NCBI RefSeq assembly: GCF_964199755.1
Contig: NC_133899.1
Location: 24,655,446 to 24,719,445 of the forward strand
Length of the DNA stretch: 64,000 nucleotides
DNA from: Larus michahellis
Taxonomy: Eukaryota; Chordata; Aves; Charadriiformes; Laridae
Direction of reading: 5' to 3'
Shown here: positions 36,401 to 47,914 of the stretch, in pieces
How positions within the stretch are numbered: the stretch's first letter is position 1
Layout: each line of letters starts with the position of its first letter
Translations under genes and position numbers: made by a program
The notes under the pieces: model-generated
What the model saw: only the letters and a program-made list of their open reading frames with translations
The model's database searches: none
Told to the model about the DNA's origin: nothing

Positions 36401-38087
36401 CCGCTCGGGGAAAGGCAACGTGTCTCCCAAAAGCGGCAAGCGAGAATATATATTATTGCAATGCCTCAGCTGGATGGTCTTCAGGGAGAGGACTTTCTCT
36501 GGGGGCGAGTGCCAGCCCCACCGTGCGCGCGCATCGCCGCAGCAAGCAAACAAACAAGCGGTGGCCTTGGCTCGCTCCCTCGCCCGGCCACGGCAGCTGT
36601 ATTTTTAGCTCCGCATCCCACTTGGGTTTGTAAAACTTTCCCTCCTTGTGTTTTCAATCAGCCATGGATCAACTCCGAGCTCTGGCTGGATTTTTCCCAG
36701 CCCATCGGTTGTCCCCTCCGTTGGTTTTCCCGCAGCAGCACGTCCCGCAGACGGAGGACCCCGGGATGGGGGAGTCTCTGCTCCCTCTGATCCTACCCCT
36801 GCACATGTCTTTTGGCTCCAGGATGGCCAGTACGGATGCAGGGCTGCCCTCGGCATCCCAGGCCCCAGCGCTGTCCCCGGCATCCTCCAGCTCATCCCCC
36901 AGGATATGCCTCGATCCAGCTGTGGGGAGAAAGGAGGAGCTGTCGGCAGCAGGGGGGGGGGGACTGCACCTCCATCCCCGCATTCCCCCTTCGTGCATCG
37001 GCTCCTGGAGCTGGAGCCGGGTACCAGGGAGGGACAAAGACCTGGGAGCGTGCTGGAAACCAGAAAATCCCCCAAACAGCCAAAACGGCAGCAATTCAGC
37101 CAGTTTTGGGGAAAACTCAGAGGAGACCTTCACTCCCTGCAACGCTGAATCAAAAAGCCAGAATGAAGAAAATTGTTATTATTCATACATTGCAAAAAAA
37201 AAAAAAAAAAAGGCTGATCGCCCTTTCCAGGAAGGCTGCTGGGCTACCCCAAACACCATAGGCATAAAATCAGAGGTAAAATACAGCCTGATTTACGCTG
37301 CAAGCTCTCCCCTCTGGGGATGCTGTAGGAAAGCGGTAGTTCCCGGTGGTGAAACAGGAACCTGGTGAATCCAGGGAAATGGGAGACTTGGGGCGACCCG
37401 AGGAACCCAGAGGAGCTGGAAAGGTTTTGCGTCAGTACATGGGGATGCAGAGATCCGAAACCAGCTGTGAAAGCAGAAGGCAGCTACGGTAAAGCCAAAC
37501 GCTTCTCCCTCTTTTCCCCGTGCTCCCCCGCCGGGGGGGGAATTGCCGTCAGCTCCGACATCCGACGCCAAGGTAAGCCCTGGCACAGCTTCAGAACCGG
37601 TTTGGGAGCCCAGCCGTGCCATCTTCCCTGAAGTCACTTCCTCGCTTAATTTATTTAATCCAGTTTAATAGCTCTCGCGCTGCAAGCCCTCCTGGAGCCC
37701 GGGGAGATGGGCTCGCTGCCCGTCCTCTGCCCGGAAACGTGGCCGCCTCTGCAGGGCAGCCGCCCCCCACCTGCCTCCTCCCGTCTTCCCGGGGCTCTGC
37801 TTTCCTTCCAGCCTCCCGGAGGAGCGGACCAGCAATCCCAGAGGTGCCAGCAATCCCCAGCTCTGGAGGGATGCCGGGGTTGGGACGCAGCGCCACACTC
37901 AGCACATCATGTCACCCACCTTGGCGGGGTGTCCCCAAATGTTGCCCAAGCTTGGTGACTCCCATGAATGGGGCCACGGGGCTTCCGGGGTTCCCGGCAG
38001 AGCTGCAGGCAAGTAAATGGGGCTCAGCCAGGAGGTCAAAGGGGCCAAAAAAATGAGGGTTCACTCCTCGCTGACAGCACACAGATG
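33462..38087. other. Intergenic, no supported gene
   Basis: 4.6 kb. It contains a frame behind an excellent splice-acceptor-like sequence at 33956 (see findings), a CpG-dense patch at about 35130-35270, a poly(T) run at about 35701-35719, a poly(A) run at about 37194-37211 and two AT-richer islands (34390-34620 and about 36040-36130). The many overlapping open frames have no recognisable product. Confidence 0.6.
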
Positions 38088-38402
38088 ATAGAATCATAGA
38101 ATCACAGAGTAGTTTGGGTGGGAAGGGACTTTTAAAGGCCACCTAGTCCAACCCCCTGCCATGAGCAGGGACAACTTCAATGAGATCAGGTTGCTCAGAG
38201 CCCCGTCCAGCCTGACCTGGGATGTTCCCAGAGACGGGGCATCTCCCACTTCCCTGGGCAACCTGGGCCAGTGTCTCACCACCCTCGGCATAAAAAAATT
38301 TCTCCCTTATATCTAGTCTGAGTGTTCCCTCTTTTAGTTTAAAGCCATCCCCCCTCATCCTATTGCAACAGGCCCTGCTAAATAATTTCTCCCCATCTTT
38401 CC
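38088..38402 (-). mobile_element. CR1 LINE 3' fragment, about 315 bp
   Basis: Antisense CR1: ATAGAATCATAGAATCACAG, then GGGTGGGAAGGGAC, CCAACCCCCTGCCATGAGCA and CTTCCCTGGGCAACCTGGGC, ending at the right near CTCCCCATCTTTC. It belongs to the subfamily with the CCATGAGCAGGGACA block, like 18713 and 47733. Confidence 0.95.
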
Positions 38403-40854
38403 AAGCAAGGCTAGAAAAGGAGCAAACAGGAGGGAAACTCCCCTCCTTTTTTTCCCTACTCTGCAAAAATGCCCATTTCCCCCACAAAAATGCTGCATCG
38501 CGCTGCCATCATTCCCCATCCAAACCGTGTCCCACTGCCCGGACCCTTCGTGTTTTTAATTTTTAAGGGAGACAGGCCGGGAGGAGTGGCAGATGGTGAC
38601 CTGCCTGCTGCCGTGGGGGACAACTCGGAGCCACCACCCCGGGCTACTCCGGCTAGCTGGGGATGGTCCCCATCCCCCGTGTCCCGCAGCTCCCCTCTCC
38701 CTTCAGCATCTGCGGAAAGTCCGGCTCCGTTTTTAAGAGGTCTGGTGGGCAGCTGATGCCATCCCTTGTCCCCAAGGGGTGGCTTCTCCCTCGCTGCTCT
38801 TCGGCAGCTTCGTTTCCAGATGGAAGGGCAGACGTAAGGACCTGCCCTGGCGCTTTCTTGCACCGGCGGGTTTCCGGCTCTGCTCCGCTGTATGGAAATA
38901 AAAAATCATTAAGGGCCGGCGCAGACAACGAAATGACACTTTGGCATCTTGCGTTTAAGCCGAGCAGACGTCGATTGAGCTGAAGAGAGGCAAATTAATT
39001 TGGCTTCCGTAATGGCTCCTGCGTGATGCTAATAAAAGCAGTGTTTTGTGCAGGCTCATGGCTCGGGATGCGGAGAGATTCATGGCCCTTGTTGGCTTTG
39101 CAGAGCTCTAATTAAGTTGCTTTTCTCATCGGAAAGAAGGAGCAGGAGGGCTGATAGGGCTTTTTTTTTTATTTTTTTTATTTTCTGGGCTTAGAGGCAG
39201 CAGCGACTGGGGTAATCCCTGGCCAGCAGCCCCCGCGAGGGGGGGCTGAGACCGTGTCCCACCGCAAGGAGGGGACGTAGAGCGGTCCCCAAGCAGAGCT
39301 GTATCCCGCAGCATCTCCAGGAGGGGTACCCACCTCTGCGGGATGCATCAGGCAAAGGGATGTGGGTCTCGGGGTGCAGCGGGGGGGGAGCTCCTTGCAG
39401 GCACTGAGCCTCTCCCGGCCTCACATCCCTTTCTCTTTTATATTTTTGCATTCAATTTCAGCCAAACCGTTTCCCCTTACCCCGCTTGCCAGGATTGCCG
39501 TCCCTTATCGGGGACAGGCTCGCAATGAGAGCGACTCCACCGCAGCGTTACCCTGCGAAAAGCAGATCCCAGCGGGATGGACGCTGGGACATTGTCTCCC
39601 CAGCCCCGCGTTTCCTGATGAGGAGCCATAAACCTCCCAAAAAAACAAGCAGCCGGCAATTAGCGGTCAGCAGCCGAGCTGGTGGGACGGCGGGAGCAGA
39701 TCCTTGGAGTGAGAGCCAGCGGGAGCATCCCGCCTTTGGGTTGTCCCCTGTGCTGCCATGGATGGCCCGAGGTCCCCTTCCCACCGCTGTCACGCGCCTC
39801 GGCAGGCTGTTCCCTGCGGGATGTGACACACACCCTGCCCCCCCACCCCCCCGCCATTTCCAACGTGATGGGGGTTTTTTTTAATCTTTTCTTTCCATCT
39901 TTTGCACGCCGGGCAGCTTTTCCCTCCGGCTTAGGAGAGGATTAGGCGACCGGTCCCGAAATTCCAGAGGGAACACCCAAGTCACGACCACCCAGCCAAA
40001 TAAAATGCATGGACCCACGGCCCTTCCCGAAGCTTTTGGCTCTTTTTCAAGCCAGGCACCCGCTGGGACACGACGGTGGGCACGAGCCCCCGAACCCACA
40101 AAGTGGGGACAGAGGTGTGTGTGGGGGGGACTAATTGGGGAGGGGGCGACCCGTCACCTCCGAGCGGCAACCTGAGAGTCTGCCAAACCGGGACACCCAG
40201 GAGGCGGCGACAGGGATAACGGCTCCGAGTTACACGACAGCGTGGGGAGCGCCCCAGCTGCAGCGTGTCCCCCCCGTGCAAGGCACATCTATAACCCCCA
40301 CCCCCAAAACCCACCCTCTGAACTCCCACCCACCCCCCTCCTTCAGCCGCAGGGTGCTGCCAGAATCCCGCCGGCAGGGCTTGAGCAATAGCAGCCCATG
40401 CCTGACATCTGCCCACACGCACATTTCGGAGGCCAGTAAACTTCCTGTGGATGTTGGCTGCCTGACAGAAGTGTCATAAATTCTGCCTTTTTTTAGGGTG
40501 GGTATTTTTTTTTTTTTAATTTTTTTTTTTTTCCAAATTCTATTTTATTTTGACAACAGGTAGGAGCTTGGCCTGCCTCGCCCCGGCTTCGGGATATACG
40601 AGTTCTAGGGAAGAGCTCAGAGAGGAGGGTATTTTGGTAGCTCGGGGGCCAGGTGAAATGTCATCATACATCTATAAAACGCAGCCTGTTTTCACTTTTT
40701 AGGCACGCGTTTGCCCTCCCAGCCTCCCCTCCTGCCCTCTCCCCCCACAACCCCCAGGCTTCGTCCCACGGATGCTCGAGGCAGGTGACACATTTCCTCT
40801 GGGAGCCAGATCTACCCTGAGGTGCGCCTTCACCACAAACCCACGCACGATTCC
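38403..40854. other. Intergenic between CR1 copy and PTGER2 3' end
   Basis: No gene supported. It holds the AT-rich island at 38880-39125, T-rich runs at about 39161-39182 and 40507-40532, and GC-rich sequence elsewhere. Confidence 0.6.
38880..39125. promoter_or_regulatory. Candidate conserved non-coding element
   Basis: A stretch of about 240 bp with low CpG and many homeodomain-type cores (AAAAATCATTAAG, CAAATTAATTTGG, GATGCTAATAAAAG, CTCTAATTAAG) set in GC-rich DNA 3 kb downstream of PTGER2. CAAATTAATTTG is a near-perfect palindrome. No repeat family or coding frame is apparent. Regulatory function is inferred from composition and motif density only. Confidence 0.35.
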
Positions 40855-42267
40855 GCAGGCTCCTTTGAGAGACCTTTATTGTTTAAATAATAATTTATTT
40901 TTTTCTTTTACATCACCTCAACTAACGAACCGCAGAAAAGCTCCAAACCTCGCCACCTTGGGGCTTTCCGAGTGGGAGCTGCAGCTCCCAAACGGACGAC
41001 GAGACACCCCACCAAGACACCACGTTTGTTGGATGCTGCTCAAACGGGAGCCACAATTCCGCGCCCTGCCCCCCCCCCCCCGCAACACCCCCTGGCCCCC
41101 AGCAACCCCTAATGGCAGCAATGGCCTCGGGGACAAACCCAGCTCCCCCGGGGGGGCCAGATGCTCCTGTCCCCAGTGGGGACCAGCCCGGAGCCCCGAA
41201 GAGCAACAGGCATCCCACGAAACAAAACAGCAGCGCTGAAGGATGCTGCCGGACGGGGTGGGATTGATCACCTGGACGTTTCTGCACTTGGGTTTTTTTG
41301 GTTTTGTTGGTTTGGGATTTTTTGTTTGTTTGTTTGTTTTTTTCAAATAAAACCTGCTCCTGAGCCGGTTTGTCCCAAAACCCATCGGCAGCATCGCCCT
41401 GGACATGAATAAAGTACATGGCTGTGACCCAAACCTCTCGTTCCTTGGTCAGGCTCGTTATTCCTCTTGTTGGCTCCTGCACAAACCATGGGGCAAAGAA
41501 AATTCCAAAAAGGGCGCTCAGCTGCCATCACAGCCCAAAAGAAGTGCCACAATTTGGCTTTTTTTTCTGCCTCGGTGCCCCTCGGACAAGCTGGGCTGGC
41601 ACCCGCCGGAGCCTAAAAATCTCTGGGGGCAGGGGACAGACAGACACACAGACAGACACATGCACACAGACCTACACCTGATAAAGTGCATTTCTTTAGG
41701 CAGCCAGCCTCCCAAACGAAGGGGAATATTTGGGGATACACTGCTCCATTCCTTGATCTTTATGGACCCTGGGGGCAGAGATGGGTGCTTGCAGCCACGG
41801 TGGCCACCCAGCCCCATCTCCAGGACCTGTCCCCTACCTGCACGGTGCCTTCAGCCCGAAAGGGGACCTGGCTGGGAGCTCTGTTCCCCGACATCCCCCC
41901 CACACACGCCGGGCAGTAGTGTTATAGCAAAGCCCCCCCCACGCCTCACCCCCCGACCCTCCCGCAGCGTGGCCGAACGCAGCCTGTACCCTTTGCCGGG
42001 TGGGAGCAGCCCCGTCTAAAGGCGACAGCGGTATCCAGGTACTCATCAGCCCTTCCGATCTTGTCCCATCGTATTTTGTTGCCCTGTGAGAGACCGCGCT
42101 GGCTTTCCAGGGGCTTCCCAGACACGCGGTGACACCTGGCCAGGCCACCCGTACCTGGCCCAGCCTGCAGCAGATACGTCTCTTGATGGGCCACAAGGCA
42201 GAGCTTCCTTAACATCTGCCAGGACTGTGCTTCACCTGGCAGATGTCTCCTGGGATGGTTGATGGAT
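40855..42267 (-). other. PTGER2: Probable 3' UTR of PTGER2
   Basis: Sequence downstream of the PTGER2 stop codon to the first well-placed poly(A) signal on the - strand, about 1.4 kb, a plausible length for this gene. It includes (TTTG)n on the + strand at about 41320-41342 and C-runs near 41070. Confidence 0.5.
40875..40880 (-). terminator. PTGER2: Likely PTGER2 polyadenylation signal AATAAA
   Basis: TTTATT on the + strand is AATAAA on the - strand. A second hexamer lies just upstream at 40894-40899. Downstream on the - strand, GTGCGTGGGTTTGTGGTG (40848 to 40831) is an excellent GT-rich element, so cleavage near 40855 is likely. Confidence 0.6.
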
Positions 42268-42522
42268 CTACTGCCCACAGGGGTCCAGCCGGGCTGCCAG
42301 TTTTGTCTTTGCGGGGGACGGAGTCCGTCTGTCCTGGCTCACGGGGGTCACCTGGCAGCACAGCACGGAGCGCATGAACCGCAGGACTGGCGGCCGCAGG
42401 ATGGCAAAGACCCAAGGGTCGACGATGGAATTAATAGACAGAAACCTCAGGGCCAGGAGGTCCCAGTTGTCGGTGTTGTCAGTGTCCTCTTTGCCACTGA
42501 ACTTGTTCACGTAGGCGCGGAT
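42268..42522 (-). CDS. PTGER2: PTGER2 exon 2: TM7 and C-terminal tail of prostaglandin EP2 receptor
   Basis: Begins at 42522 after the acceptor TTTTGCAG (- strand) in phase 0 and runs to a stop at 42268-42270, giving residues 285-368. IRAYVNKFSG continues the end of TM6 and the third extracellular loop. [20 protein letters not shown] is TM7 with the prostanoid-receptor hallmark R-x-L-S-x-N-x-I-x-D-P-W; R310 corresponds to the arginine that binds the ligand carboxylate, and DPWV replaces the NPxxY of other class A receptors. The tail has CC at 338-339, a possible palmitoylation site, then a basic, Ser/Thr-poor end. Total protein length 368, close to the usual 355-365. Confidence 0.96.
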   Translation of the reverse strand: MRAYVNKFSGKEDTDNTDNWDLLALRFLSINSIVDPWVFAILRPPVLRFMRSVLCCQVTPVSQDRRTPSPAKTKLAARLDPCGQ

Positions 42523-42610
42523 CTGCAAAACACGATGGGGAGAAATAATGTCGGGTCTGGGCTTCCAGGAGCTGGTCCCCGGGCAGCTTCTTGGGGAGAT
42601 TTGTGCTGTC

Positions 42611-43080
42611 AGAGAATCATGGAATGGTTTGGGACCTTAAAGATCATCTAGCTCCAACCCCCTGCCCTGGGCAGGGACACCTCCCACCAGACCAGGTTGC
42701 TCCAAGCCCCGTCCAGCCTGGCCTTGAACACCTCCAGGGATGGGGCAGCCACAGCTTCTCTGGGCAACCTGGGCCAGGGGCTCACCACCCTCACAGCCAA
42801 GAATTTCTTCCTCGGATCTCCTCTAAATCTTCCCTCTTTGAGTTTGAAGCCATTCCCCCTTGTCCTATGGCTCCCCTCCCTGATCCAGAGTCCCTCCCCA
42901 GCTTTCCTGGAGCCCCTTTAGGGACTGGAAGGGGCTGGAAGGTCTCCGCGGAGCCTTCTCTTCTCCAGGCTGAACCCCCCCAGCTCTCTCGGCCTGTCCT
43001 CACAGCAGAGGGGCTCCAGCCCTCCCAGCATCTCCGGGGCCTCCTCTGGCCCCGCTCCAACAGCTCCATGTCCTTCCTAA
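42611..43080 (-). mobile_element. CR1 LINE 3' fragment, about 470 bp, in PTGER2 intron
   Basis: Antisense to the + strand, hence the same direction as PTGER2. It starts AGAATCATGGAATGGTTTGG at the left and has the CCCTGGGCAGGGACACCTCC block, TTCTCCAGGCTGAACC and CCCGCTCCAACAGCTCCATG near its truncated 5' end. It lies less than 100 bp from exon 2. Confidence 0.96.
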
Positions 43081-44867
43081 GGAGCACACACTTTGTCTCT
43101 TCTCTGTCACAGAGCACTTCCTGCCTCCACCGGTTCAAATGAACTTCTTGCTAACGAAAGCCAGACCCGCGCTCCGCTCTCAGCCGGCGACGAGGCTTCG
43201 TTTAGCCCTAAGGCAACGAAGGCAGCTCGAGGGAGCCGTGGGTCTCACCTTGTAAACCACATGGGACAGATACACGTACGAGACGGAGAGGATGCGGGGG
43301 GCTGGACCGCTCGGGTCCTTCCTGCAACATGCCGACTCATAGATGCTTACGGGGCTTCCTGGAAGGGTGACTCAGCACTCCTTACTCACACGGGGCGAAT
43401 CGCCACCCCCTCGCTTTGGGGGAGAGGGGACAGGAGCTGGGGGCGCGGGAGGCGTGAGCATCCCTCCTCCAGCTGGGATCTGTTAGGTACCACCCAGGGA
43501 TGCTGCATCCCCGGGCACCAGGTGGCCAAGGTGCAGCCGGTACCGGAGGGTTGTCCCAGGCTCGGGGCTTTTTTGGGAAGGATTTCGCTGGGTTGGTGTG
43601 CCCGGGCTGCTCCTCGGAGGGTGGCTGCCGTGGGCAGCCCCAGCCAGAAGAGAAAGTGTCGCACCAAGGAGGCACCGGCAAGCGCGCAGCAGGCTGGGTT
43701 TGAGACGCTGCCAAAACGCAGCCCAACGCATGGGAGCTGGGCGACGGGAAAAGAAAAGCCGGCTGTGCTTCTGGATAAGGCTATATCTGCTGTCACAGGG
43801 CCCACGGGATCCCCACCAGCAGCACTTTCCCATCCCGTCTGCCCCCTCCCAGACCCGCGGGGCCCTGCCCACATGTCCCCACCAAGGGGTAATGACCACA
43901 GCGCTCAAACCTGAGCTTTTTCAGGACATGGGCAGAGCCGCCCATCATGTGTGGGCCCATTGACGGGAGCTGAACCATCTCTCAGGATGCCGCGTCTGGC
44001 TCTCGGGATGCTCGCAAGCACCCGGACATTACTGCTTTGTCCTTTCTCCATCTTAAAGCCCAGGCAGCCTGGCTCGGCTGCAGCCTGTGGTTATTTTCTT
44101 TTCTCTTGGGAAAAGAAAGGGAGCACAGAGGGAAGGTAACGTCTATTTAACACCGTGAGCACAAAATTAGCGCTGGCTGCGCTCCCAACCTTGGTGGGGC
44201 TCGCTTCTAATGGGAAGAAAATGACCTCCCACGGTGGCGGGCTCACGTACACAGGCAGGGGACACGAGTGGCTCGAGGTGCTCTGGACTCTGCGATGCTG
44301 CCGGTGTAATATGGCTTGGATGGATGAAAAGCGACCTTTTGGCAGGGAGAGCCTGGGGCAGAGTCAGGGGTCTCGCTCTCTCCCCTTCCTCGCTTGGCTG
44401 CCGTGTTTTGACCCCGTATTTCTGCTGGAAGCAGACCCAGGGGCACGGGATGCGGGTGTGACCCTTGGGATGAGGGATGCTGTGGCCCATGTGTTGGATT
44501 TCTGTTGCCAGCAACCCCCCATCTCCGTGCTGCACCCCAGTGTTGTTGCAGAGGAATGGAGACCTCCGTCTAACGGTGAGGTGGGTGCTGCCTGCAATCT
44601 CCAGCTCCACCCTTCCCCTTCACCACAGAAATCTGGGATAACTCTGCCTGCCCAGCGCAGATACCTGCTGTCTCTGGCCCAGCCTAGCGGCACCTCCTTC
44701 ATCCCCATCTTTGCATGTCTAATTTATGGCCCTGCCTCCTCTCACACCTCCATGATGATGGCCTGGCTCCTGGGAACCACTGCAACTGCACTGCAGTCCA
44801 GGGGACCCCTACCCCAGACCCTCCCTGGGCCACGCCGCCCGACTTCACAGCCTCTGCAGGATGGGAG

Positions 44868-45035
44868 GGCGCCTCTGCTCCTGCCGCCCCGTCCTCCTGC
44901 CGCCCCGTCCTCCTCCTCCTGCTGCCCCATCTTCCTGCCACCCCATCTTCCTGCCACCCTGTCCTGCCACCCTCTCCTCCTGCCGTCCTGTCCTCCTGCC
45001 ACCCCATCCTCCTACTGCCCCATCCTCCTGCCGGC
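44868..45035. repeat. C/T-rich minisatellite in PTGER2 intron, unit about 16 bp
   Basis: About ten imperfect copies of CCTCCTGCCGCCCCGT and variants (CTTCCTGCCACCCCAT and others), about 200 bp from the end of exon 1. On the transcribed strand this gives a G/A-rich run. Confidence 0.88.
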
Positions 45036-45236
45036 ACTTGGGATACAGGGGGTGATTTTCCCAGTTCCCCACAGTAGGATGTGTAAATTGGCCAGTTTGT
45101 GGCAGACCCAGGGTCTCCTGAGCTTCAGGAGGAGCTAAGCTTTGACCTCAGCCCTTGAGGTTTGGGCAGTGGAGTTGGGGGGGAGCCTCATAAAGGGAGG
45201 GAGAAGAACCCCCAGGGGAGAGGCGGTCGCACTCAC

Positions 45237-46088
45237 CGTGAACGGCAGGGAGCAGATGACAAAGGTGATGGTCATGATGGAGAGGAGAAGGAGATGGTCA
45301 ATCTCCTCGGCCATGGAGAACATGCGCCGGCCGCAGCCGCCAGCCGCCCGGGGCTGCTCGAGCGTGGCCAGCCGTCGGGTCTTCTGCCCGCGGTGGTGCA
45401 TGCGGGCCAGGTTGGCAATGACGCTGAGGTTGCAGAGGAGCACGGAGAGGATGAGGAAGAGGAGGAGGGTGGCATAGAGCAGCGAGAAGGTGACGTCCAA
45501 CCCAGACACCTCCCTTCCGCCGTTCTGCTGGAGGTAGTCCAGGTGCATCTGGATGAAGCACCAGGTGCCGGGGCAATACTGCACATACCGCCCGAAGCCC
45601 ACCAGCGGCAAGGAGCAGAAGGCCGCGGAGAAGGTGTAGATGGCAGGCAGGGCAACCAAGCCCGTGCGGGGGCTGAGAAAGCGCTCGTAGAAGTAGGGCT
45701 GCCCCAGGGCCAGGCATCGCTCCAGCGCCATGGCGAAGAGGATAAGCATGGTGGTGAGGCCGAAGAAGCTCATGGCGAAGCCGAAGTAGAGGCAGATGTG
45801 TCCTCCTTGGGCCAGGGCCGTCAGGGTGCGGTTGCGGTGGTAGGAAGCCAAGACGAAGGGGCTGACGGAGCAGGTGCCCAGCAGGTCGGTGACCACCAGG
45901 GCCAGCACGAGGACGTGGAAGAGGGAAGGCGGGCGGGCTCGGGGTCCGCGGCGGCAGCGCAACAGTAGCCCCAGGGCCAGGAGGTTGCCCAGGAGGCCAG
46001 CGGAGAACATGAGGGCGCTGACCAGGGGCCCGGCCCCGGCCGGCAGCCTCCCGCCGTGCTCGCACCGCCCCGGGCCCGTCCCGTTCAT
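45237..46088 (-). CDS. PTGER2: PTGER2 exon 1: prostaglandin E2 receptor EP2, N-terminus to TM6
   Basis: EP2 is a plasma-membrane Gs-coupled receptor for PGE2 that raises cAMP. The exon encodes residues 1-284. The start is ATG at 46088-46086 (MNGTGPGRC), with G at -3. The open frame continues upstream only because the DNA is GC-rich. Approximate TMs: 22-44, 57-80, 98-121, 143-164, 199-224, 263-285. N-glycosylation motifs occur at N2 (NGT) and N86 (NRT). C99 and C177 should form the conserved disulfide. MALERCLAL at 120-128 replaces the DRY motif, as in other prostanoid receptors. [15 protein letters not shown] is the ECL2 signature of the family. The exon ends ...CSLPFT before GTGAGT, exactly 284 codons, phase 0. 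Choice of EP2 over DP1 or IP rests on overall similarity, TM7 and the gene order. Confidence 0.96.
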
Positions 46089-46258
46089 CCCGCCGCCGCG
46101 GCACGACTGCGCCGCCGCCACCGCCCCGCCGGCACCGCCCTCCCCCCCCGTTCCCACCCCCCCACCCCGCCCCGCCCGCAGCCCCCGAGCCCGCCCCCAA
46201 CCGCCCCGGGGCCCCCGGGCCGCCGCCCCCGGCACCGAGCACGGACGGCGCCGGGGCT
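46089..46258 (-). promoter_or_regulatory. PTGER2: PTGER2 proximal promoter / CpG-rich 5' region
   Basis: Extremely GC-rich, CpG-dense sequence directly upstream of the start codon with GC boxes on the - strand (GGGGCGGGG near 46167-46175, GGGGGCGGG near 46191-46199). No TATA box seen. The exact transcription start cannot be placed. Confidence 0.5.
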
Positions 46259-47430
46259 GCTGCGGGAGAACCGACGCCGGGCTAGCAATGGTGTCGGGAC
46301 GGGAGCCCCGCGCACCGCCAGCCCCCGGACTGGACGAGAGTCCCGGTACGGGCACCGGAGCCCCGGGGCGGCTCCGGGAGCCCCGAGTCCTGGCGAGCCC
46401 CGGTGCCGGCCCCGGAGTCCCCAGGCACGGCGAGTCCCGGTGCCAGGACGGGAGCCCCGAGGCATGGTGAGTCCCGGTGCCGGGCCGGGAGTCCCGGTGC
46501 CGATCCGGGAGCGCCGGTGCCGATCCGGGACCCCCCTCAATGGCCAGCCCCCGGCCAGTCCGAGAGTCCCGGTGAGGCTTCGGGAGCCCCGAGTCCTGGG
46601 CAATTCCCGGTGCCGGGCCGGGAGCCACTCACACGGCCAGCCCCGATGCCGGGCCGGGAGCGCTGGTGCTGATCCAGAAGCCCCCTCAGTGGCCAGCCCC
46701 CAGCCAGTCCGAGAGCCCCGGTACAACTTTGGGACCCCCGAGTACTGCCGAATGCCGGTGGGTCCACGAGTCCCGGCATTGCTGAGGAAGAACCAATGCC
46801 GGGCTAGCAACGGTGTCGGGACAGAAGCCCTGCACACGGCCAGTCCCCAATCCGTCCGAGAGTCCTGGTACCGGACCGGGACCCCTGGTGTGGCTCCGGG
46901 AGCCCCTCGGCACAGCTAACCCCAATACCGATCCAGGAGACTCTCGCATGGTGAGTCCCCATCCCAGTCCGTGAGCCCCTCGCATGGCCAGCCCCGGTGC
47001 TGCTCCAGGAGCCCCAAGGCACGGCGGGTCCCGGTGCCAATCCGGGAGCTCTCGATAGCCAGCCCCTGGCCAGTCCGAGAGTCCCCATGAGGCTTTGGGA
47101 GCCCTGAGTCCTGGCAAGTCCTGGTGCCAGTCCAGGAGTCCTGGTGCAGCTCCGGGAGCCCCGAGGCAGAGCCAGCCCTGGTGCTGATCCGGGAGTCCCA
47201 GTATCGGCCCGGGAGTCCTGGTGCTGCTCCGTGAGCCCCGAGGCCATTCTGGGATCCCTGAGAGGGACAGCAAGAGCCAGTACCAATCCATGACTCCCCG
47301 ACTCATGGTGGTACGCGGTGTCAGTCTGGGAGCACTGAGTTCACGTCAAGCCGTGGTGCCGGTGCTGCTCCGGGACCCTCGGTGCTGGTCCAAGGACCCC
47401 AAGGTGTGATGAGCCCCGGTGCCATCTCGG
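46259..47430. repeat. GC-rich minisatellite upstream of PTGER2 with 522-bp higher-order duplication
   Basis: About 1.2 kb composed of variants of GAGTCCCGGTGCCGGxCCGG, GGAGCCCCGAG and CGGCCAGCCCC, repeating every 25-40 bp. On a larger scale the block CGCCGGGCTAGCAATGGTGT at about 46275 recurs as TGCCGGGCTAGCAACGGTGT at about 46797, offset 522 bp, with similar flanks. The array starts about 170 bp upstream of the EP2 start codon. Open frames through it on both strands are composition artefacts. Confidence 0.9.
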
Positions 47431-47732
47431 GCTACCGGTGAGCTGCAGCTGAGCCCAAGCTATGCAGGTGGGTCCCCCATGGCCCCAGAGGCACCCAGAG
47501 CCCCCTGAGAACACCCTGCCCCATGGCCAGCCCCACACAATGTCCCCATTGACCTCCTATATGTCATCGGAGGTCCCCATGGGGGTGCAGCCGGTGTCTG
47601 GTCATGAGTGGGGTGTGGGGGCGACATGGGAGGGAACCCCTCTTCCCACTGCAAGCCTGGCTGAGCGTGGTTCATCTGCCCCAAATACCAGCTCCAGGAA
47701 AGCTGCTTCTGCTGAGGCTTTGTGCTTGGCAG
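47431..47732. other. Intergenic spacer
   Basis: Between the minisatellite and a CR1 tail; nothing recognised. Confidence 0.6.
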
Positions 47733-47914
47733 ATCGTAGAATGGTTTGGTTGGGAAGGGACCTTTAAAGGCCATCTAGTCCAACCCCCTGCCATGAGCAG
47801 GGACATCTTCAACTAGACCAGGTTACTCAGAGCCCCGTGCAACCTGGCCTGGAATGTTTCCAGGGATGGTGCATCTCCCACCTCCCTGGGCAACCTGGGC
47901 CAGTGTTTCACCAC
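47733..47914 (-). mobile_element. CR1 LINE 3' fragment, about 180 bp
   Basis: Antisense CR1: ATCGTAGAATGGTTTGGTTG, GGAAGGGACCTTTAAAGGCC, CCAACCCCCTGCCATGAGCA, ending at CAGTGTTTCACCACA. Confidence 0.95.

Larger units (their letters stand above)
42523..45236 (-). other. PTGER2: PTGER2 intron, 2.7 kb
   Basis: Donor GTGAGT (45236 downward) and acceptor TTTTGCAG on the - strand, phase 0. It contains a CR1 fragment (42611-43080) and a C/T-rich minisatellite (44868-45035). The rest (43.1-44.8 kb) shows no gene; long open frames there (for example 43093-43914 and 44155-45138 on +) lack any domain. Confidence 0.9.

Noticed and set aside
43249-43301. Possible cryptic exon in the PTGER2 intron (frame reading PRILSVSYVYLSHVVYK, followed by GTGAGA)
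   Set aside because: The 53-bp segment would break the phase-0 junction and bring a quick stop in exon 2; the acceptor has a poor pyrimidine tract.
45162-45968. 268-codon frame on + strand opposite PTGER2
   Set aside because: It is the antisense shadow of EP2 exon 1 in GC-rich DNA; the - strand frame has all receptor motifs.
46089-46628. In-frame 180-codon N-terminal extension of EP2
   Set aside because: The frame passes through the minisatellite and GC-rich promoter; the ATG at 46088 matches the expected N-terminus and has a good context.
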